From contig NZ_CP007154.1 of NCBI RefSeq assembly GCF_000524555.1, positions 372,001-436,000 of the forward strand: a DNA stretch of 64,000 nt, read 5' to 3'. Of this stretch, positions 32,673 to 43,978 are shown in pieces. The DNA comes from Mesomycoplasma bovoculi M165/69 (lineage in GTDB: Bacteria > Bacillota_I > Bacilli_A > Mycoplasmatales > Metamycoplasmataceae). The number at the start of each line of letters is the position of its first letter. Position 1 is the first letter of the stretch. The position numbers and the translations under genes were made by a program. Below the pieces are notes generated by a model. The model ran no database searches. It saw nothing but the letters and a program-made list of their open reading frames with translations, and was not told where the DNA came from.

Positions 32673-35174
32673 TTATTTAAAAATGTTTTTGTAAATTTGT
32701 TCATAACTAGTAACTGGAATAAATTTAATAGTTTTATGAACTTCTTTTGGAATGTCTGGAAGATGTTTTTCATTAGATTTGGGAATAAAAACAGTTTTAA
32801 TACCATTTTTAAAAGCACCTAATGATTTTTCTTTTAGACCACCAATTTGTAAAACTTTTCCATGCAAGGTAATCTCACCTGTCATTGCAATATCATAAGG
32901 TACTGCTTTTTTAAGTAAAGCAGAAATAATTGCAGTTGTAAAGGTTACACCAGCTGAAGGACCATCTTTTGGCACTGCTCCTTCTGGTACGTGAATGTGA
33001 AATTGATTTGCACTAAAGTCAAAATCAATTCCAAATTTTTTAGAATTTGCTTGTACATATGACAAAGCAATTCGAGCTGATTCTTGCATTACATCTTTAA
33101 GTTGACCAGTTAATTTAATATCACCTTGTCCAGGACTTGTAATTACCTCTATTTGTAAAGCAGAACCTCCATAAGCTGAATAACTAAGACCATTTACAAT
33201 ACCAACTTGTGGTTTTTTCTCAAGTTCATCTGGATCGAATTTGGTAATTCCTAATAGTTTTTCAATATTGTCCTGCTTAATTTCATATTTTGATTCTGTA
33301 ATTTCACCATTTAATAAAAGTACAATAATTTTGCGAGCAATTTTATCAAAAACACGTTTTAATTCCCGAACTCCAGGTTCATAAGTATAACGTTTTACAA
33401 TATAGTCAATAGTTTTGCTATTGATTTGAAAATATTTAGAATCCAAACTATTTTCAGCTAAAACTTGAGGGATTAAGTAATTTTTGGCAATATCAATTTT
33501 TTCTAAATATGTATAAGAAGATAACTCAATAATCTCAACCCTATCTAACAATGGTTCAGGAATGGTGTCTCAAGAATTAGCAGTTGCCACAAACATAACT
33601 TTTGATAAATCATATTCAATTTCTAAATAGTTATCTTGAAAAAAACGATTTTGTTCAGGATCTAAAATTTCAAGCATAGCTGCAGCTGGATCACCACGGT
33701 GACTTGCAGGTGACAACTTATCGATTTCATCTAGTAAAATCAGTGGGTTTGAAACACCAATTTTTTTCAAGGCACGCACAATTTTTCCAGGCATTGCTCC
33801 CACATATGTGCGACGATGACCACGCAATTCCGCTTCATCTGCAACACCTCCAAGTGAAATTTTGACAAATTCCTTACCTAAAGCATCGGCAATTGAACGA
33901 GCAATAGAAGTTTTTCCAGTTCCTGGAGGACCAACTAAAGTTAAAATAGGCATTGAAGACATTTTTTTAAGTTTGCTACGTTTTTGATTGACAAACAAAG
34001 CATTGTCAACATTGGTATCACCAATAGTTTCAACTTTAAAAGCGCTAGAAGTTTGATTTGATTGACGATGAATTAAAGTTGCTAAATATTCAACAATTCT
34101 TTTTTTAATTTCAACAAGTCCAAAGTGGTCATTATCTAATTGTTTTTTGACAATTTCTAAATCAAGACGGTCTGTTGAAACTTTTCGTCATGGCAATTGC
34201 ATTGCCAAATCAATATAATTTTTAGAAATTCCAGCTTCTGGTGAAGTTGACATCATACCTTTTAGCTTTTGAATTTCACGTCTTATAATATCTTGCATTT
34301 CAGCTGGATATTGTTTTTGACCCAATTCTGAATTTAGTTTTTCTTCAACTAATTCATCATAGCGTTGGTCTTCACCCAAACGCTTACGAATAGCCTTGAT
34401 TTTTTCTCTTAAAATAAATTCAGTTTGTTGACGATCTAAATTTGATTTTAAAATTGCATTAATTTCTTCTTCAAGATCATTATTTTGGTCTAAAGCACGA
34501 ATAGCTTTGACAATATATTTAATTTTAGAAACATAATTATTGAAAGAAAAAATATCATATTTTTGCAAGAAACTAAAAGAGTCCGAACTAGCTAATAAAT
34601 TGATAATTTCTTTAATTAATTCAGGAGTTGCGACTGAATAAGAAATATTTCGAAAACTTTCAAATATATTTGTTAATAAAACAGAATTTGAAAAATTACC
34701 TTTATTTTTAATTGTATTAACAACTGATTCTAAAACATTAATTGTAATTTCTTTTTGACTAGCAATTTCTCGAGCAGTTTTTACACTTCCTAAAAGCATT
34801 AAATTAACTGATTTATCTTCTAAATCAATAATTTTTACTTTATTTAAAACAACAAAACTAATATCTATGGAGCTTCATTCACCACTTGAATCTGTTTTTA
34901 CATCAAATCCACTAATTTCAATTAGTGAACCGTATTCATAAATGTCTTCAAGTGAATTTATATTATCATTTTTTTCATCTTTGTGATAAACAAAAACAGC
35001 TTGAGCTTTAAGCAATCCTGTTTCACCTGATAGTTGCTCTAAATTTTTAAAATGCTGAATTGTTGATCTTTTGTTAAAAGTAGCATGAAAAGTTTCATGT
35101 GTACCATTAAAATATATATTTTTTCTAGTTGGTATAAATTTATATCTAAGATAACTTTCTTTTTCTTTTGTCAT
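32673..35174 (-). CDS. lon: ATP-dependent protease Lon
   Basis: 833 residues, AAA+ serine protease that degrades damaged and regulatory proteins. The N-terminal LAN domain has been diverged. Walker [14 protein letters not shown] is at residues 415-427, Walker [13 protein letters not shown] follows, and sensor-2 [10 protein letters not shown]. The protease domain carries the catalytic Ser in [10 protein letters not shown] (about residue 740) and the partner Lys in [23 protein letters not shown] precedes ATG 35174 and a TATAAT lies at 35222-35227. No CIRCE element was found. Confidence 0.97.
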
Positions 35175-35303
35175 AATAATAAACTCCTTGAATTGTTGTT
35201 ATTTTAAAAACTAAATTAAAAATTATAACATTTTAAACAAAATAAAAAATTCTAAACTAACAATTTTTTATTGAGTTATAAACTAATTAAACAAATTTGC
35301 AAA

Positions 35304-36050
35304 TTAAAAACCACGACGTTTTTTAAAGGTTTTTATTACAAAATAAAGTGGCATTGCCAAAATTGAAGTGATTAAAAAATTGACCAAATTGAATGGGAAG
35401 TATAAAGTAAAAATAAAACCTCAGTAACTTAGATTGCTAACTTTTATTGAATGTGAAATATTAGTTCAAACTGGTTCTAAATTTGCATAAGTTATCGCAC
35501 TAGTCAGACCATAAAGATTGAAAAAAACTGGGGTTATAAAATACCCATTTAAAAGAGTCATAATTAATGATGTTGCTAAAATAGATATTAGTAAAGATAA
35601 TATTAACATAATATGTCTTTTTTTAGTGTTTCTTTTTTTGACTAGAATATCATTAGATGAACTTATCTCATCACTATTTGTTATCACAATTTCTTTTTTT
35701 GTCAAATTTAATAAATAATCTGAAGCTAAAAAAGATAAAATAAAAATTAGAGACGCTAATAAAAAGACAAAATGGGCAAAATAACCTATATTTATGGGTA
35801 AGTTAGGAACAATAAAAGGACCAAGTACAAACCTAATTGTCAAAGCTACAAATCCTAACCAAACACCTGCTAACATAAAAATAGGTAAAATAAATAAAGT
35901 TGATAAATCAACTTTTAGCCCTATAGCTGGAAAAATTGGTCAAGGAATCAATGTATGTGATATATATAAAAATAAAAGTGAGATTGATAATAAAATTCCA
36001 GTAACACTAATTTTAAAGGTAATGTTGCGGTGATAATAAATTCCACTCAT
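35304..36050 (-). CDS. ECF-transporter S-component-like membrane protein
   Basis: 248 residues, start ATG 36050 after AAGGAA. Six hydrophobic segments. The first half, with FPAIGLKVDLSTLFILPIFML and AGVWLGFVALTIRFVLGPF, resembles folate/riboflavin-type S components (MPN527-like family in mycoplasmas). A charged cytosolic loop of about 35 residues (NSDEISSSNDILVKKRNTKK) divides the protein. It ends in a basic KTFKKRRGF. The vitamin bound is unknown. It lies just upstream of lon on the same strand and 36 bases downstream... on the genome map of upp's 3' side, so it may be read with the deo operon. Confidence 0.62.
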
Positions 36051-36085
36051 TTTATTCCTTTGATTTTATTTTAAATTTAATTATA

Positions 36086-36691
36086 TTAGTAAAGTCGGTC
36101 TCCTGCATCACCAAGGCCTGGGATAATATAACCTTTTTCATTGAGTTTTTCATCAAGGGCAATGGTAAAAATATCGACATCGCTATGGTGTTGTTCAAGA
36201 TATTTTACACCTTCAGGCGCTGCAATAACACTTGCTACAACAATATTTTTGTGACCCAATTCCTTTAATCTATCTATTGCAACTTTTAGGGAATGACCGG
36301 TGGCAAGCATTGGATCAAGCACAACAGTGAATTCATCATTGCTAACTGGTAACTTGTCTAAATAAGTAGTGATGCTTAAATCACTTTGGCGTTCAAGTCC
36401 TAAATGTGATATTCGGACATCTGGTTCAACTTCCGTAAAAGCAGAAACCAAGCCAAGACCAGCTCGTAAAATTGGCACTAATAAAATTGGTTTTGTAAAG
36501 TTTTGGCCTTTAAATTCATAGCCAATTTTGCTTGTAGCAATTATATCACAACTTTGATATTTTTCAAAAACTTTAATTGCTAAAAACAAACCAATTTCAT
36601 ACATTAGTTGACGAAATTCAACTTGTGAACCCATTTGACGTAATTTGGTTAATTTAATTTGAGCTAAAGGGTGATTGATAATCGATAACAT
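36086..36691 (-). CDS. upp: uracil phosphoribosyltransferase
   Basis: 201 residues. Converts uracil and PRPP to UMP. PRPP-binding loop VVLDPMLATGHSL at about residues 123-135; N-terminal NHPLAQIKLTKLR is typical, and C-terminal GLGDAGDRLY is the uracil-binding hood. It is the last gene of deoD-deoA-deoC-upp and is coupled to deoC by TAATG. It captures the uracil released by the phosphorylases upstream. Confidence 0.97.
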   Translation of the reverse strand: MLSIINHPLAQIKLTKLRQMGSQVEFRQLMYEIGLFLAIKVFEKYQSCDIIATSKIGYEFKGQNFTKPILLVPILRAGLGLVSAFTEVEPDVRISHLGLERQSDLSITTYLDKLPVSNDEFTVVLDPMLATGHSLKVAIDRLKELGHKNIVVASVIAAPEGVKYLEQHHSDVDIFTIALDEKLNEKGYIIPGLGDAGDRLY

Positions 36692-37353
36692 TAATAATCT
36701 CCTTGTGGTTTTCCTAGTCCAAAAATTGCCAGTGATGAAGAGGTGCCAAAACGAGTTGCACCTTTTTCAAAAAATAATTTTAAATCATCTAAGGTTTTGA
36801 TGCCACCAGCTGCTTTTATTGCAATTTTATCACCAATTGCATCTTTTATGATTCCAATATCATCCAAAGTTGCTCCACGATAAGAAAAACCTGTTGATGT
36901 TTTAACAAAATTAGCGCCGCTTGTCGCAACTATTTGTGCTGCTTTGCTAATTTGTTGTTGAGTTAGCAAAGCAGTTTCAATAATTACTTTTAAAATCTTG
37001 TTACCAATGGCTTTTTTGACTTGTTTAATTTCATTAAGCACATATTCAAAATTGTCTTCTTTGAATTTGCCAACATTAATAACCATATCAATTTCGTCAG
37101 CTCCATGACGAATTGCAAGTTCAGCTTCATGAACTTTAATTTGAGTGATGTTGGCACCCAAAGGAAAACCTACAACAGCAACAATGCCAACGGGTGCATC
37201 ACCAATTAGCTCTTTAGCATATTTAACCCAACCTGAGTTAACGCAAATATGTCCAAAACCATATTCTTTAGCTTGAGATACTAAATTAGCAATATCTTTT
37301 GAAGTAGCTTCAGGTTTGAGTAAAGTATGATCAATTATTTTTTTAAAATCCAT
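36691..37353 (-). CDS. deoC: deoxyribose-phosphate aldolase
   Basis: 220 residues, class I aldolase splitting deoxyribose-5-phosphate to acetaldehyde and glyceraldehyde-3-phosphate. Schiff-base Lys151 in FVKTSTGFS, Lys180 in AIKAAGGIK, and VGFPLGANIT are present. Both ends overlap neighbours by one base in TAATG, so it is translationally coupled within the salvage operon. It feeds nucleoside sugar into glycolysis. Confidence 0.97.
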   Translation of the reverse strand: MDFKKIIDHTLLKPEATSKDIANLVSQAKEYGFGHICVNSGWVKYAKELIGDAPVGIVAVVGFPLGANITQIKVHEAELAIRHGADEIDMVINVGKFKEDNFEYVLNEIKQVKKAIGNKILKVIIETALLTQQQISKAAQIVATSGANFVKTSTGFSYRGATLDDIGIIKDAIGDKIAIKAAGGIKTLDDLKLFFEKGATRFGTSSSLAIFGLGKPQGDY

Positions 37354-38648
37354 TAACTATAACTCCCTCAAAACATTTTAGCTTTGTGTGGTTTGTCAAC
37401 AATTGCATATGCTTCATCAATTAGAGATTGAAGTTGCTCAATGGCAATTTTTTTAGATGAGTATAGCACAAAAAGCACCTGATCTTCCACAACATAGTCA
37501 CCATTTTCACAAATTAATTGAACACCTGCATCTTGATCAATTGCATCTTCTTTGAAAGTACGTCCACTTCCTAAGTGGTGTGCAATCTTGCCAAAAGCAA
37601 GTGCTGATTCTCATTTTACATAACCACTTTGTTGTGCTCGAACTTCATATTTGTGAGCTGGAGTTCAAAATTTAAATGAAGTAATTTCTTTAGGATTTCC
37701 GCCTTGTGCAGTAATCATTTGATTAAACTTTTCTAAGGCAGTCCCTGAATCAATGGTCTGTTGAATCAATCTTTTTGCTTCACTTTCTTTGTGAGAACCT
37801 CAATTAATTAACAAGCGCTCAACCATTGAAAATGCAAATTTAGAAAGAGAATCTTTTTGATTTCCAGCTAAAATCGCCTGGGCTTCAATAACTTCATTTT
37901 TATTTCCAATCATTTTGCCAAGCGGTAATGACATATTGGTAATTTCCACAAAAGTTTTCTTGCCAAAATGATTCCCAATATCAACAAGTTTTTGAGCTAA
38001 TAATTTAGCATCTGAAAGCTTTTTCATAAAAGCACCATCACCAAATTTAACATCAATCAAGATTAAATCAGCTCCAGTGGCAATTTTTTTAGACATAATG
38101 GAGGATGCGATTAATCCAATTGAATTTACAGTTCCTGTAACATCACGAAGTGCATATAATTTTTTATCAGCTGGTACTAAATGTTTACTTTGTGAAATAA
38201 TTGCAAGTCCAATTTTATCCACTTGAGCCAAAAATTTGTCAACAGTAATTGATGTATTGAAGTTTGTAATTGATTCAAGTTTGTCAATTGTTCCACCTGT
38301 AAACCCAAGGCCACGACCGGCCATTTTAGGAAATTTGTAGCCAAGAGCGGCTAAAATAGGTCCAATGATAAGTGATAATTTGTCACCAACTCCACCTGTT
38401 GAGTGTTTATCAATTTTAAATCCTGAAATTGAAGTTAAATCAAGCTTAATTCCAGATTCAACCATAGCCTGAGTTAAGGCAAAAATTTCTTGGTCAGACA
38501 TTCCATTGATACAAATTGCTACCAATAGGGCTGAAGCTTGATAATCTTTAATACTTCCATTTTGAAAACCTTTAACAAAAAACTCTATTTCTTGGCTAGT
38601 TAATTTTTGGTTTTGAGATTTTTTTTCAATAATTTCAACAATATTCAT
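37353..38648 (-). CDS. deoA: pyrimidine-nucleoside (thymidine) phosphorylase, copy 2
   Basis: 431 residues, the same length as the copy at 7517-8812 and clearly paralogous (MNIVEIIEKK versus MNIIDLIEKK). Family blocks: KIDKHSTGGVGDKLS, AGRGLGFTGGTIDKLES, LVPADKKLYALRDVTGTV and SIMSKK. This copy has the normal Gly in GRGLG, so it is probably the main catabolic enzyme. The C-terminus runs past a TGA-Trp to KAKMFWGSYS. Coupled to deoD and deoC by TAATG. Confidence 0.95.
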
Positions 38649-39346
38649 TATGAAAGTTCTAGTCCTAACTTAATCATTTTAATAAAGCTTTGCTCACGGT
38701 CCTGAGAAGATAGAGATTCACCTGTTACTAAGCTATCTGAAATAGTCAAAATAGTTGCTGCTTGTTTGTTTAAAAAGTTAGCAACTGTAAATAGTGCATA
38801 ACTTTCCATTTCAACAGCTGATGCTTTGGTAATTTCGATGGTTTGTTCAAGTGGTCGAATTGCATAAAAGACATCTGTGGAGTGAACAGTTTCAAGTGTT
38901 AATTTCACTCCCTCTTTTATGGCCTTTCCTAAAATGTCAACAATAAGATCACCATTAGCTTGAGCTTTATGTGTCTTTTTACCAGCTAAAAGTTCACTAA
39001 ATGAACAATTTTCAGAGTATACATCTCTTGCGAGAATTACATCATGAACATTAAGTTGTTTTGTATAACTTCCTGCAGAACCAAGACGAACTATTTTCTC
39101 AACGCCATAAAATTTAAATAATTCATAAGCATAAATTCCAATAGAACCACTTCCCATTCCAGAGGATGCTACACTAACTTTTTTACCTTTGTAGAAACCT
39201 GTATAAATTAAATTATTTCTAACAGATGAGACTAAAGTAGCATTTGTTAAAAAGTTTTCGGCAATAAATTTAGCACGCAAAGGGTCACCTGGCATCAAAA
39301 CCAAGCTAGCTATAGAACCTTCAGCAGCATTAACGTGTGGAGTCAT
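38648..39346 (-). CDS. deoD: purine-nucleoside phosphorylase (DeoD type)
   Basis: 232 residues from ATG 39346 (MTPHVNAAEG), matching the usual DeoD N-terminus and preceded by GAAGG; the upstream ATG 39364 gives an atypical extension. Motifs: VLMPGDPLRAKFIAENF, SGMGSGSIGIYAYEL, RLGSAGSY and the substrate Glu in AVEMESYALF. It phosphorolyses (deoxy)purine nucleosides. First gene of deoD-deoA-deoC-upp. Confidence 0.95.
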   Translation of the reverse strand: MTPHVNAAEGSIASLVLMPGDPLRAKFIAENFLTNATLVSSVRNNLIYTGFYKGKKVSVASSGMGSGSIGIYAYELFKFYGVEKIVRLGSAGSYTKQLNVHDVILARDVYSENCSFSELLAGKKTHKAQANGDLIVDILGKAIKEGVKLTLETVHSTDVFYAIRPLEQTIEITKASAVEMESYALFTVANFLNKQAATILTISDSLVTGESLSSQDREQSFIKMIKLGLELS

Positions 39347-39379
39347 GTCATTACCTTCTTTCATTTTAAATAATTTAAT

Positions 39380-39407
39380 ATTTTACTAGTTTTTATTGAT
39401 ATTACAA
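39380..39407 (-). promoter_or_regulatory. candidate promoter of the deo operon
   Basis: On the minus strand TTGTAA (39402-39407), 16 bases, TAAAAT (39380-39385), 34 bases before the deoD start. Confidence 0.45.
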
Positions 39408-39746
39408 ATGAATTTTTACTAATTTAGTTACTAATTGCTAATTTTTAAGAAAATATATAGACTTTTTCCATTTTATGTCTATTTATTATAGTTAAACTTA
39501 AGTGATTTTGAATTCAAATTGTGTTTATTAATTAGAATTATCATTATATTTTTAAAAATTTTATTTTGTTTGTCACTTAATTTGGGTCATTATAATTTTT
39601 ATGATTTAACAAAATAAAAGCATTATTGTAAAATGTAATTGACTATTTTTAAAAACTAAGTTATTTAAGCAAATTTAATAGTTTTGCAAACTAACTAATG
39701 CAAAAAGATTTTAAAAAGGTATAAATACAAAGAAAATGAGGTTTGA
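39408..39746. other. divergent intergenic region between deoD and the 155-residue gene
   Basis: No gene seen. Very AT-rich. Possible plus-strand promoter elements are a TATAAT at about 39591 and a TTGACT-17-TATTTA pair near 39641-39669 for the gene at 39747. No terminator or strong palindrome. Confidence 0.4.
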
Positions 39747-40214
39747 ATGGAAAAATCTAACACTAATTTAAGCAAACAAGAAATAGAAAAGCAAGAAGAT
39801 TTAATTACTCAATTCAAATCTAAATTAACTACTTTGACAAATTTGAAAAAAACTGATGAATTCAAGCAAATAAGTAATGAATTAGATGAGATCAAACACT
39901 GATTACCTTTAGTGCTTGAACAAATTTTTAACTTAGATTTTTGATTTAAACAAGTTTCATCATTGAATAACAACACAACTATAGATAGTATAAAATCCAC
40001 ATTTTTTCATCAAGACCTTGATTTTCAATTTCAAAATAGTATTGAAAAATGAGAAGCATTTATTGATAATCTTATTGATGTTATAAATAAAATAGAATCT
40101 ATTAATTCAAGTGCCAAATCAATTAAAGATTTAACATCTGTTTTTGAACAAAAATTAACAGATTTGGGTCATCCAACCAAAAATGTTAAAAATTGTCCTT
40201 ACAAACACAACTAA
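39747..40214 (+). CDS. hypothetical protein, 155 residues
   Basis: Seen only when TGA is read as Trp (four or more such codons). ATG 39747 is preceded by AATGAGG. The protein is acidic to neutral and helical, rich in K, E, L and N, with heptad-like stretches at the N-terminus (LSKQEIEKQEDLITQFKSK). It has no signal peptide or membrane segment and ends NVKNCPYKHN. No family recognised. It lies 120 bases before the DUF31 lipoprotein on the same strand, so it may be co-transcribed. Confidence 0.7.
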
Positions 40215-40334
40215 TTATTTATAAATTATTTTAATTTTAAACAACAACAAAAGCAAATAGTAGTAGTATATTTTTTTCTAATCACTAAAAAATATTGTCA
40301 TCTTACTCAAAAGTAAATATAATTTCCTATTATT

Positions 40335-42083
40335 ATGAAATCAAAAGGCAAATCACTACTGATTACATTGCTACCACTTGCTATTCTTTTTTCTTGTGGT
40401 CCCACAATCTATTATCCAGATGATCCTAGTAAAAATATTGTCATCAAAGAACCTAGCACTAATAAGGTAGATTTTCAAAAACCAAAAGAAAACACAGAAG
40501 AAAAGCAAATTAGCAAAAATGAAACTACTAAAGTTGATAATAATGAGCAAAAGCAAAAAATAACTAGTAAAATTTCGACTCCAGTAGACACAAAAATTGA
40601 AGAAAAAAAAGAAAAAAGCCAAACAAATAAAACTAATTTAGTCAATAAAAATCAAGCAAAAGAAGAAGTTTTGCCAAATAATTTAACAAAACAGATTCAA
40701 TCACCAACAAATAATAATTCTAATCAAATAGAATATGACAATACTCCTATAAATATTAATGCAATTAATATAAAAGATAGAAATTTTGAATCTAAATTTG
40801 ATAGTCTTTCAGATATAAAAAATTATAAAGCACCAAAACTAAGCTGGTCTAACAATTATTTTCAATATAACATTAATTATAGCAATGGTGCTATTAAAGA
40901 GGAAAATGATAAAGCTTTTTTAGGACAAAAAAATGAAAATCTTTTTATTTATTTTTTAGATAAATTGAATCTAAATTCAGTTAGTGGACGTGAAGTAGAC
41001 AAAGATAATTTTACATACTATAATCGTTCAAAAGTTTTAAATACTTACTTGCTTAAATATTTTGGTTTTCGTTCTATTGATCCTGGTGATCGTAAATATG
41101 AACCAATTTTTCAAAGAAACATTCGCTTTTCAGCAGGAACAGCAGTTCTTTTAAATGCCAAAAATGGTAAAGCTGCTTTTTTAACTAATAACCATGTTGT
41201 TAATACGAAAAATCAAAAATTTTGAAATTTAATGAACGATTCACGAGCTTCAAAAATGGGTGGTAGACTAGCTACATTGAATCAGTTTATGCGTTATTAT
41301 AAAGATGGTCAGTTTCATTCTTTGAGCAATTCTCCACTAATTGAAATTTGGTCACAAAAATTTGCTCTTGAACATTCACAAAATATAGTTTGACGAAATG
41401 GATCAAATCCTAATCTGAAAACACCACCACCTAAGTCTCAAATCAATAATTGAGCAAAAAAATATTATGATAAATATTTTTCACAAGCTCAAGGTTTTGA
41501 TAGCAAAGGGAAAGATTTAGCCATTTTTTATTTCAATTATAAAGATTTTATTCAAGATGTTAAGGATCTAGCAAAATATTGACAAGAGCATAAAAATGAA
41601 ATGTTTTTAGACGGTTCTGGAATCAATAGTCTTTGGCATACTAAATTTCAGCAAGTTATTGATGAGCTACCTGATTATGAATCATTTTGAACTAAAATGG
41701 AGTCATTGGGAGATTTGAAAATCTCTGACCACACCTGACAAGATCAAGATGTGGACTATTCAACAAAAATTGGCACTTTTTATCCAGGGAATGCTTCAGC
41801 AAAAAATATGTTTAAAGGTGTTTATTTTGCTTCAGATCCTAGCAATCCATTGGAAGTTGCACCTTATTGGTTTTCCACCAATGGTCCAGGAGCTTCTGGA
41901 TCTGGTGTTTATAATGCCGATGGTTCACTAGCATTTTTAAATAGAATTATTTTAGGAAATGATTCACTAAAACATCTAACTTATGATAATTTTAACTTAA
42001 GTGCTTTCCTTTCATCTGGAGTGGCCTTAAAAACTAAAAATATTGATTTAACAAATGAAATTAAAAAATTTTATGTTAAATAA
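40335..42083 (+). CDS. DUF31-family serine protease lipoprotein
   Basis: 582 residues. A signal peptide with lipobox LLPLAILFSC (Cys about residue 21) is followed by a long low-complexity K/N/T/E linker (to about residue 140). The mycoplasma DUF31 peptidase domain comes next, trypsin-like: GTAVLLNAKNGKAAFLTNNH with His287, GKDLAIFYF with Asp394, and GPGASGSGVYN with Ser521 as the probable triad. Surface-anchored; DUF31 includes the immunoglobulin-cleaving MIP proteases, but no MIB partner is adjacent, so the substrate is unknown. It converges on rplQ with a shared terminator. Confidence 0.85.
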
Positions 42084-42129
42084 AACAGGTATTTAGTTTT
42101 TCAATATTAATTAAAATTTAAAATATAAA

Positions 42130-42156
42130 AAAACACCAATTTTATTGGTGTTTTAA
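42130..42156. terminator. bidirectional terminator between the DUF31 gene and the ribosomal operon
   Basis: AACACCAAT-TTT-ATTGGTGTT stem with A-run and T-run flanks, between the two convergent stop codons. Confidence 0.88.
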
Positions 42157-42178
42157 TTATTATTTTAGCAAATTTGAA

Positions 42179-42550
42179 TTAAACTCATTCAATAATTGCC
42201 ATTTTAGAGCTATCACCTTGACGTGCAGGTATTTTAACAATTCTAGTATAACCACCATTACGATCTTTGAAACGAGGAGCTAGAGTTTCAAAGATATATG
42301 GCATAATGTGTTGTTCTTTTTTACCTTCTTTAACAATCTCTGGACGCACAAAAGCAAGAACATAACGACGGGCTGCTAGAGTATCTTTTTTAGCTTTAGT
42401 AATTAATTTTTCTGCATGTTTACGCAATTCTTTAGCACGTTGCAAAGTAGTTGTAAGGTGCCCGTGCAAAATAAGTGAAGAAACTTGAGAACGTAATACA
42501 TGTTTTCTTCAAGTTGCATCACGACGATAAATTTGGTGTGGATTTGCCAT
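42179..42550 (-). CDS. rplQ: 50S ribosomal protein L17
   Basis: 123 residues, ATG 42550 (MANPHQIYRRDATW, the W being TGA). The L17 core LHGHLTTTLQRAKELRKHAEKLI is split here only by description; it aligns with the family's TTxxRAKExR block. The frame ends ...AIIEWV past another TGA-Trp. Last gene of the alpha operon, 2 bases after rpoA. Confidence 0.95.
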
Positions 42551-42552
42551 AA

Positions 42553-43554
42553 TTATTCTCCTAATTTAAGTTCAATATTGTGTTCACGAAGTTTTTCAAT
42601 AATTTCTTGAACTGATTTTTTTCCTAAGTTTTTGATATTTTCAAGCTCTTCACGAGTCAATTCTTGAATATCAGACACTTTGTAATAGTGAGCACGGTGA
42701 AGTGCGTTTAGTGAACGAACTGATAAATCAAGAGATGAAAGATCGAGAGAATTCTTTTTAGGTGCTGTTTCTTTAAATTTAATTTCTTCAAAGAAATCTT
42801 CAGCTTTAATATCAAGATTTTCGGTGTTACTTACAATTTGCAAGTGTGCAATCAAGATTTTAGCCGCTTCTGCAATAGCATCTTTGGCAAAAACAGTTCC
42901 ATCTGTTTTAAGTGAAAGAACTAATTTTTCCTCAACAATTGGATTAGATGAGTTAATTTCACTAGCTTCATAGTTGACACTAATAACTGGTGAAAAATCA
43001 CTATCAACTGCTAAAATGCTTCCAGTTTGTAAAGAACTATGTAATTGACCTTCTAATTCTGCAACTTTTTTCTTGTTGGTTTCAAAATCAACAAATCCTT
43101 TACCAGCACAAATAAATAGTTCAAATTGCAAAGCGCCTTGTTTAGAAACATCTGCAATATGTTGGTCAATATTTACAATCTCAAGTCCACCAGTGCTAGT
43201 AATATCCTTAGCACGCAATTGACCCACTTTTGATCCTGTAAAACTTACAACTTGAATAGGATTTGCTTCAAATAATGATTCATTGAAACGAAAACGAATT
43301 TTTTTAAGGTTGTTTAAGATGGTTACCACATCTTCAACAACATTGTCTAGCACACTAAATTCGTGATCAATACCTGCAATTTTGATGGCAAAAACCGAAG
43401 CTGATGTAATTGATGATAAAGCAGTGCGACGAAGTGCATTTCCTAAAGTATGACCAAGTCCACGTTCTAAAGGTTTTAGTTCAAATATGGTATTGAAATC
43501 ACTAATTTGTTTGTTAGTGTTTTCATTATAATAAACTTTAGCGTATTTTTTCAC
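42553..43554 (-). CDS. rpoA: RNA polymerase subunit alpha
   Basis: 333 residues. N-terminal dimerisation domain with PLERGLGHTLGNALRRTALS, and a C-terminal domain with the HhH-like motif LNALHRAHYYKVSDIQEL and IKNLGKKSVQEII that contacts DNA and regulators. Standard alpha-operon position between rpsK and rplQ. Confidence 0.97.
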   Translation of the reverse strand: MKKYAKVYYNENTNKQISDFNTIFELKPLERGLGHTLGNALRRTALSSITSASVFAIKIAGIDHEFSVLDNVVEDVVTILNNLKKIRFRFNESLFEANPIQVVSFTGSKVGQLRAKDITSTGGLEIVNIDQHIADVSKQGALQFELFICAGKGFVDFETNKKKVAELEGQLHSSLQTGSILAVDSDFSPVISVNYEASEINSSNPIVEEKLVLSLKTDGTVFAKDAIAEAAKILIAHLQIVSNTENLDIKAEDFFEEIKFKETAPKKNSLDLSSLDLSVRSLNALHRAHYYKVSDIQELTREELENIKNLGKKSVQEIIEKLREHNIELKLGE

Positions 43555-43563
43555 TTTTATCTC

Positions 43564-43965
43564 CTAACGTTTTTCAAGACGTTTGAAGTATTTACGAGGT
43601 GGGCGAGTTCCGTTGTGAGGAATTGGAGTAACGTCTTTAACTTGTAAAATGTTGATTCCTGCAGTTTGAATTTGTTTACGAGCTGCTTCTTTACCTTGCC
43701 CACTTCCACGAAGTTCAACAAATACTTCTTTAATTCCATGCTCTTTAGCTTTTTCGCAAGCTGCATTGGTAGCTAAAGTAGCTGCATAAGCGGTTTTTTT
43801 CTTAGTACCTTTAAATCCGATTGAACCAGATGAAGCTCATGAAATAACATTTCCAAGTTTGTCAGTAATGCTGACAATGGTGTTTTGGTGACTGGAGTGA
43901 ATATGAGCAATACCAGTGGTTATGTTTTTACTTTTTACTTTTTTAACTTTTTCTTTTTTAGCCAT
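43564..43965 (-). CDS. rpsK: 30S ribosomal protein S11
   Basis: 133 residues from ATG 43965. The frame contains one TGA-Trp ([17 protein letters not shown]). Family end [15 protein letters not shown] is present, with a short KRLEKR tail. Follows rpsM. Confidence 0.95.
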
Positions 43966-43978
43966 GATTCCTCCTTAA

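Noticed and set aside
35175-35303. CIRCE element (HrcA operator) upstream of lon
   Set aside because: No TTAGCACTC/GAGTGCTAA-like repeat is present; only a -10 box was found.
43557-43766. 69-residue ORF annotated-looking frame over rpsK
   Set aside because: The S11 frame ends at 43564 and contains a TGA-Trp; this other frame is a shadow.
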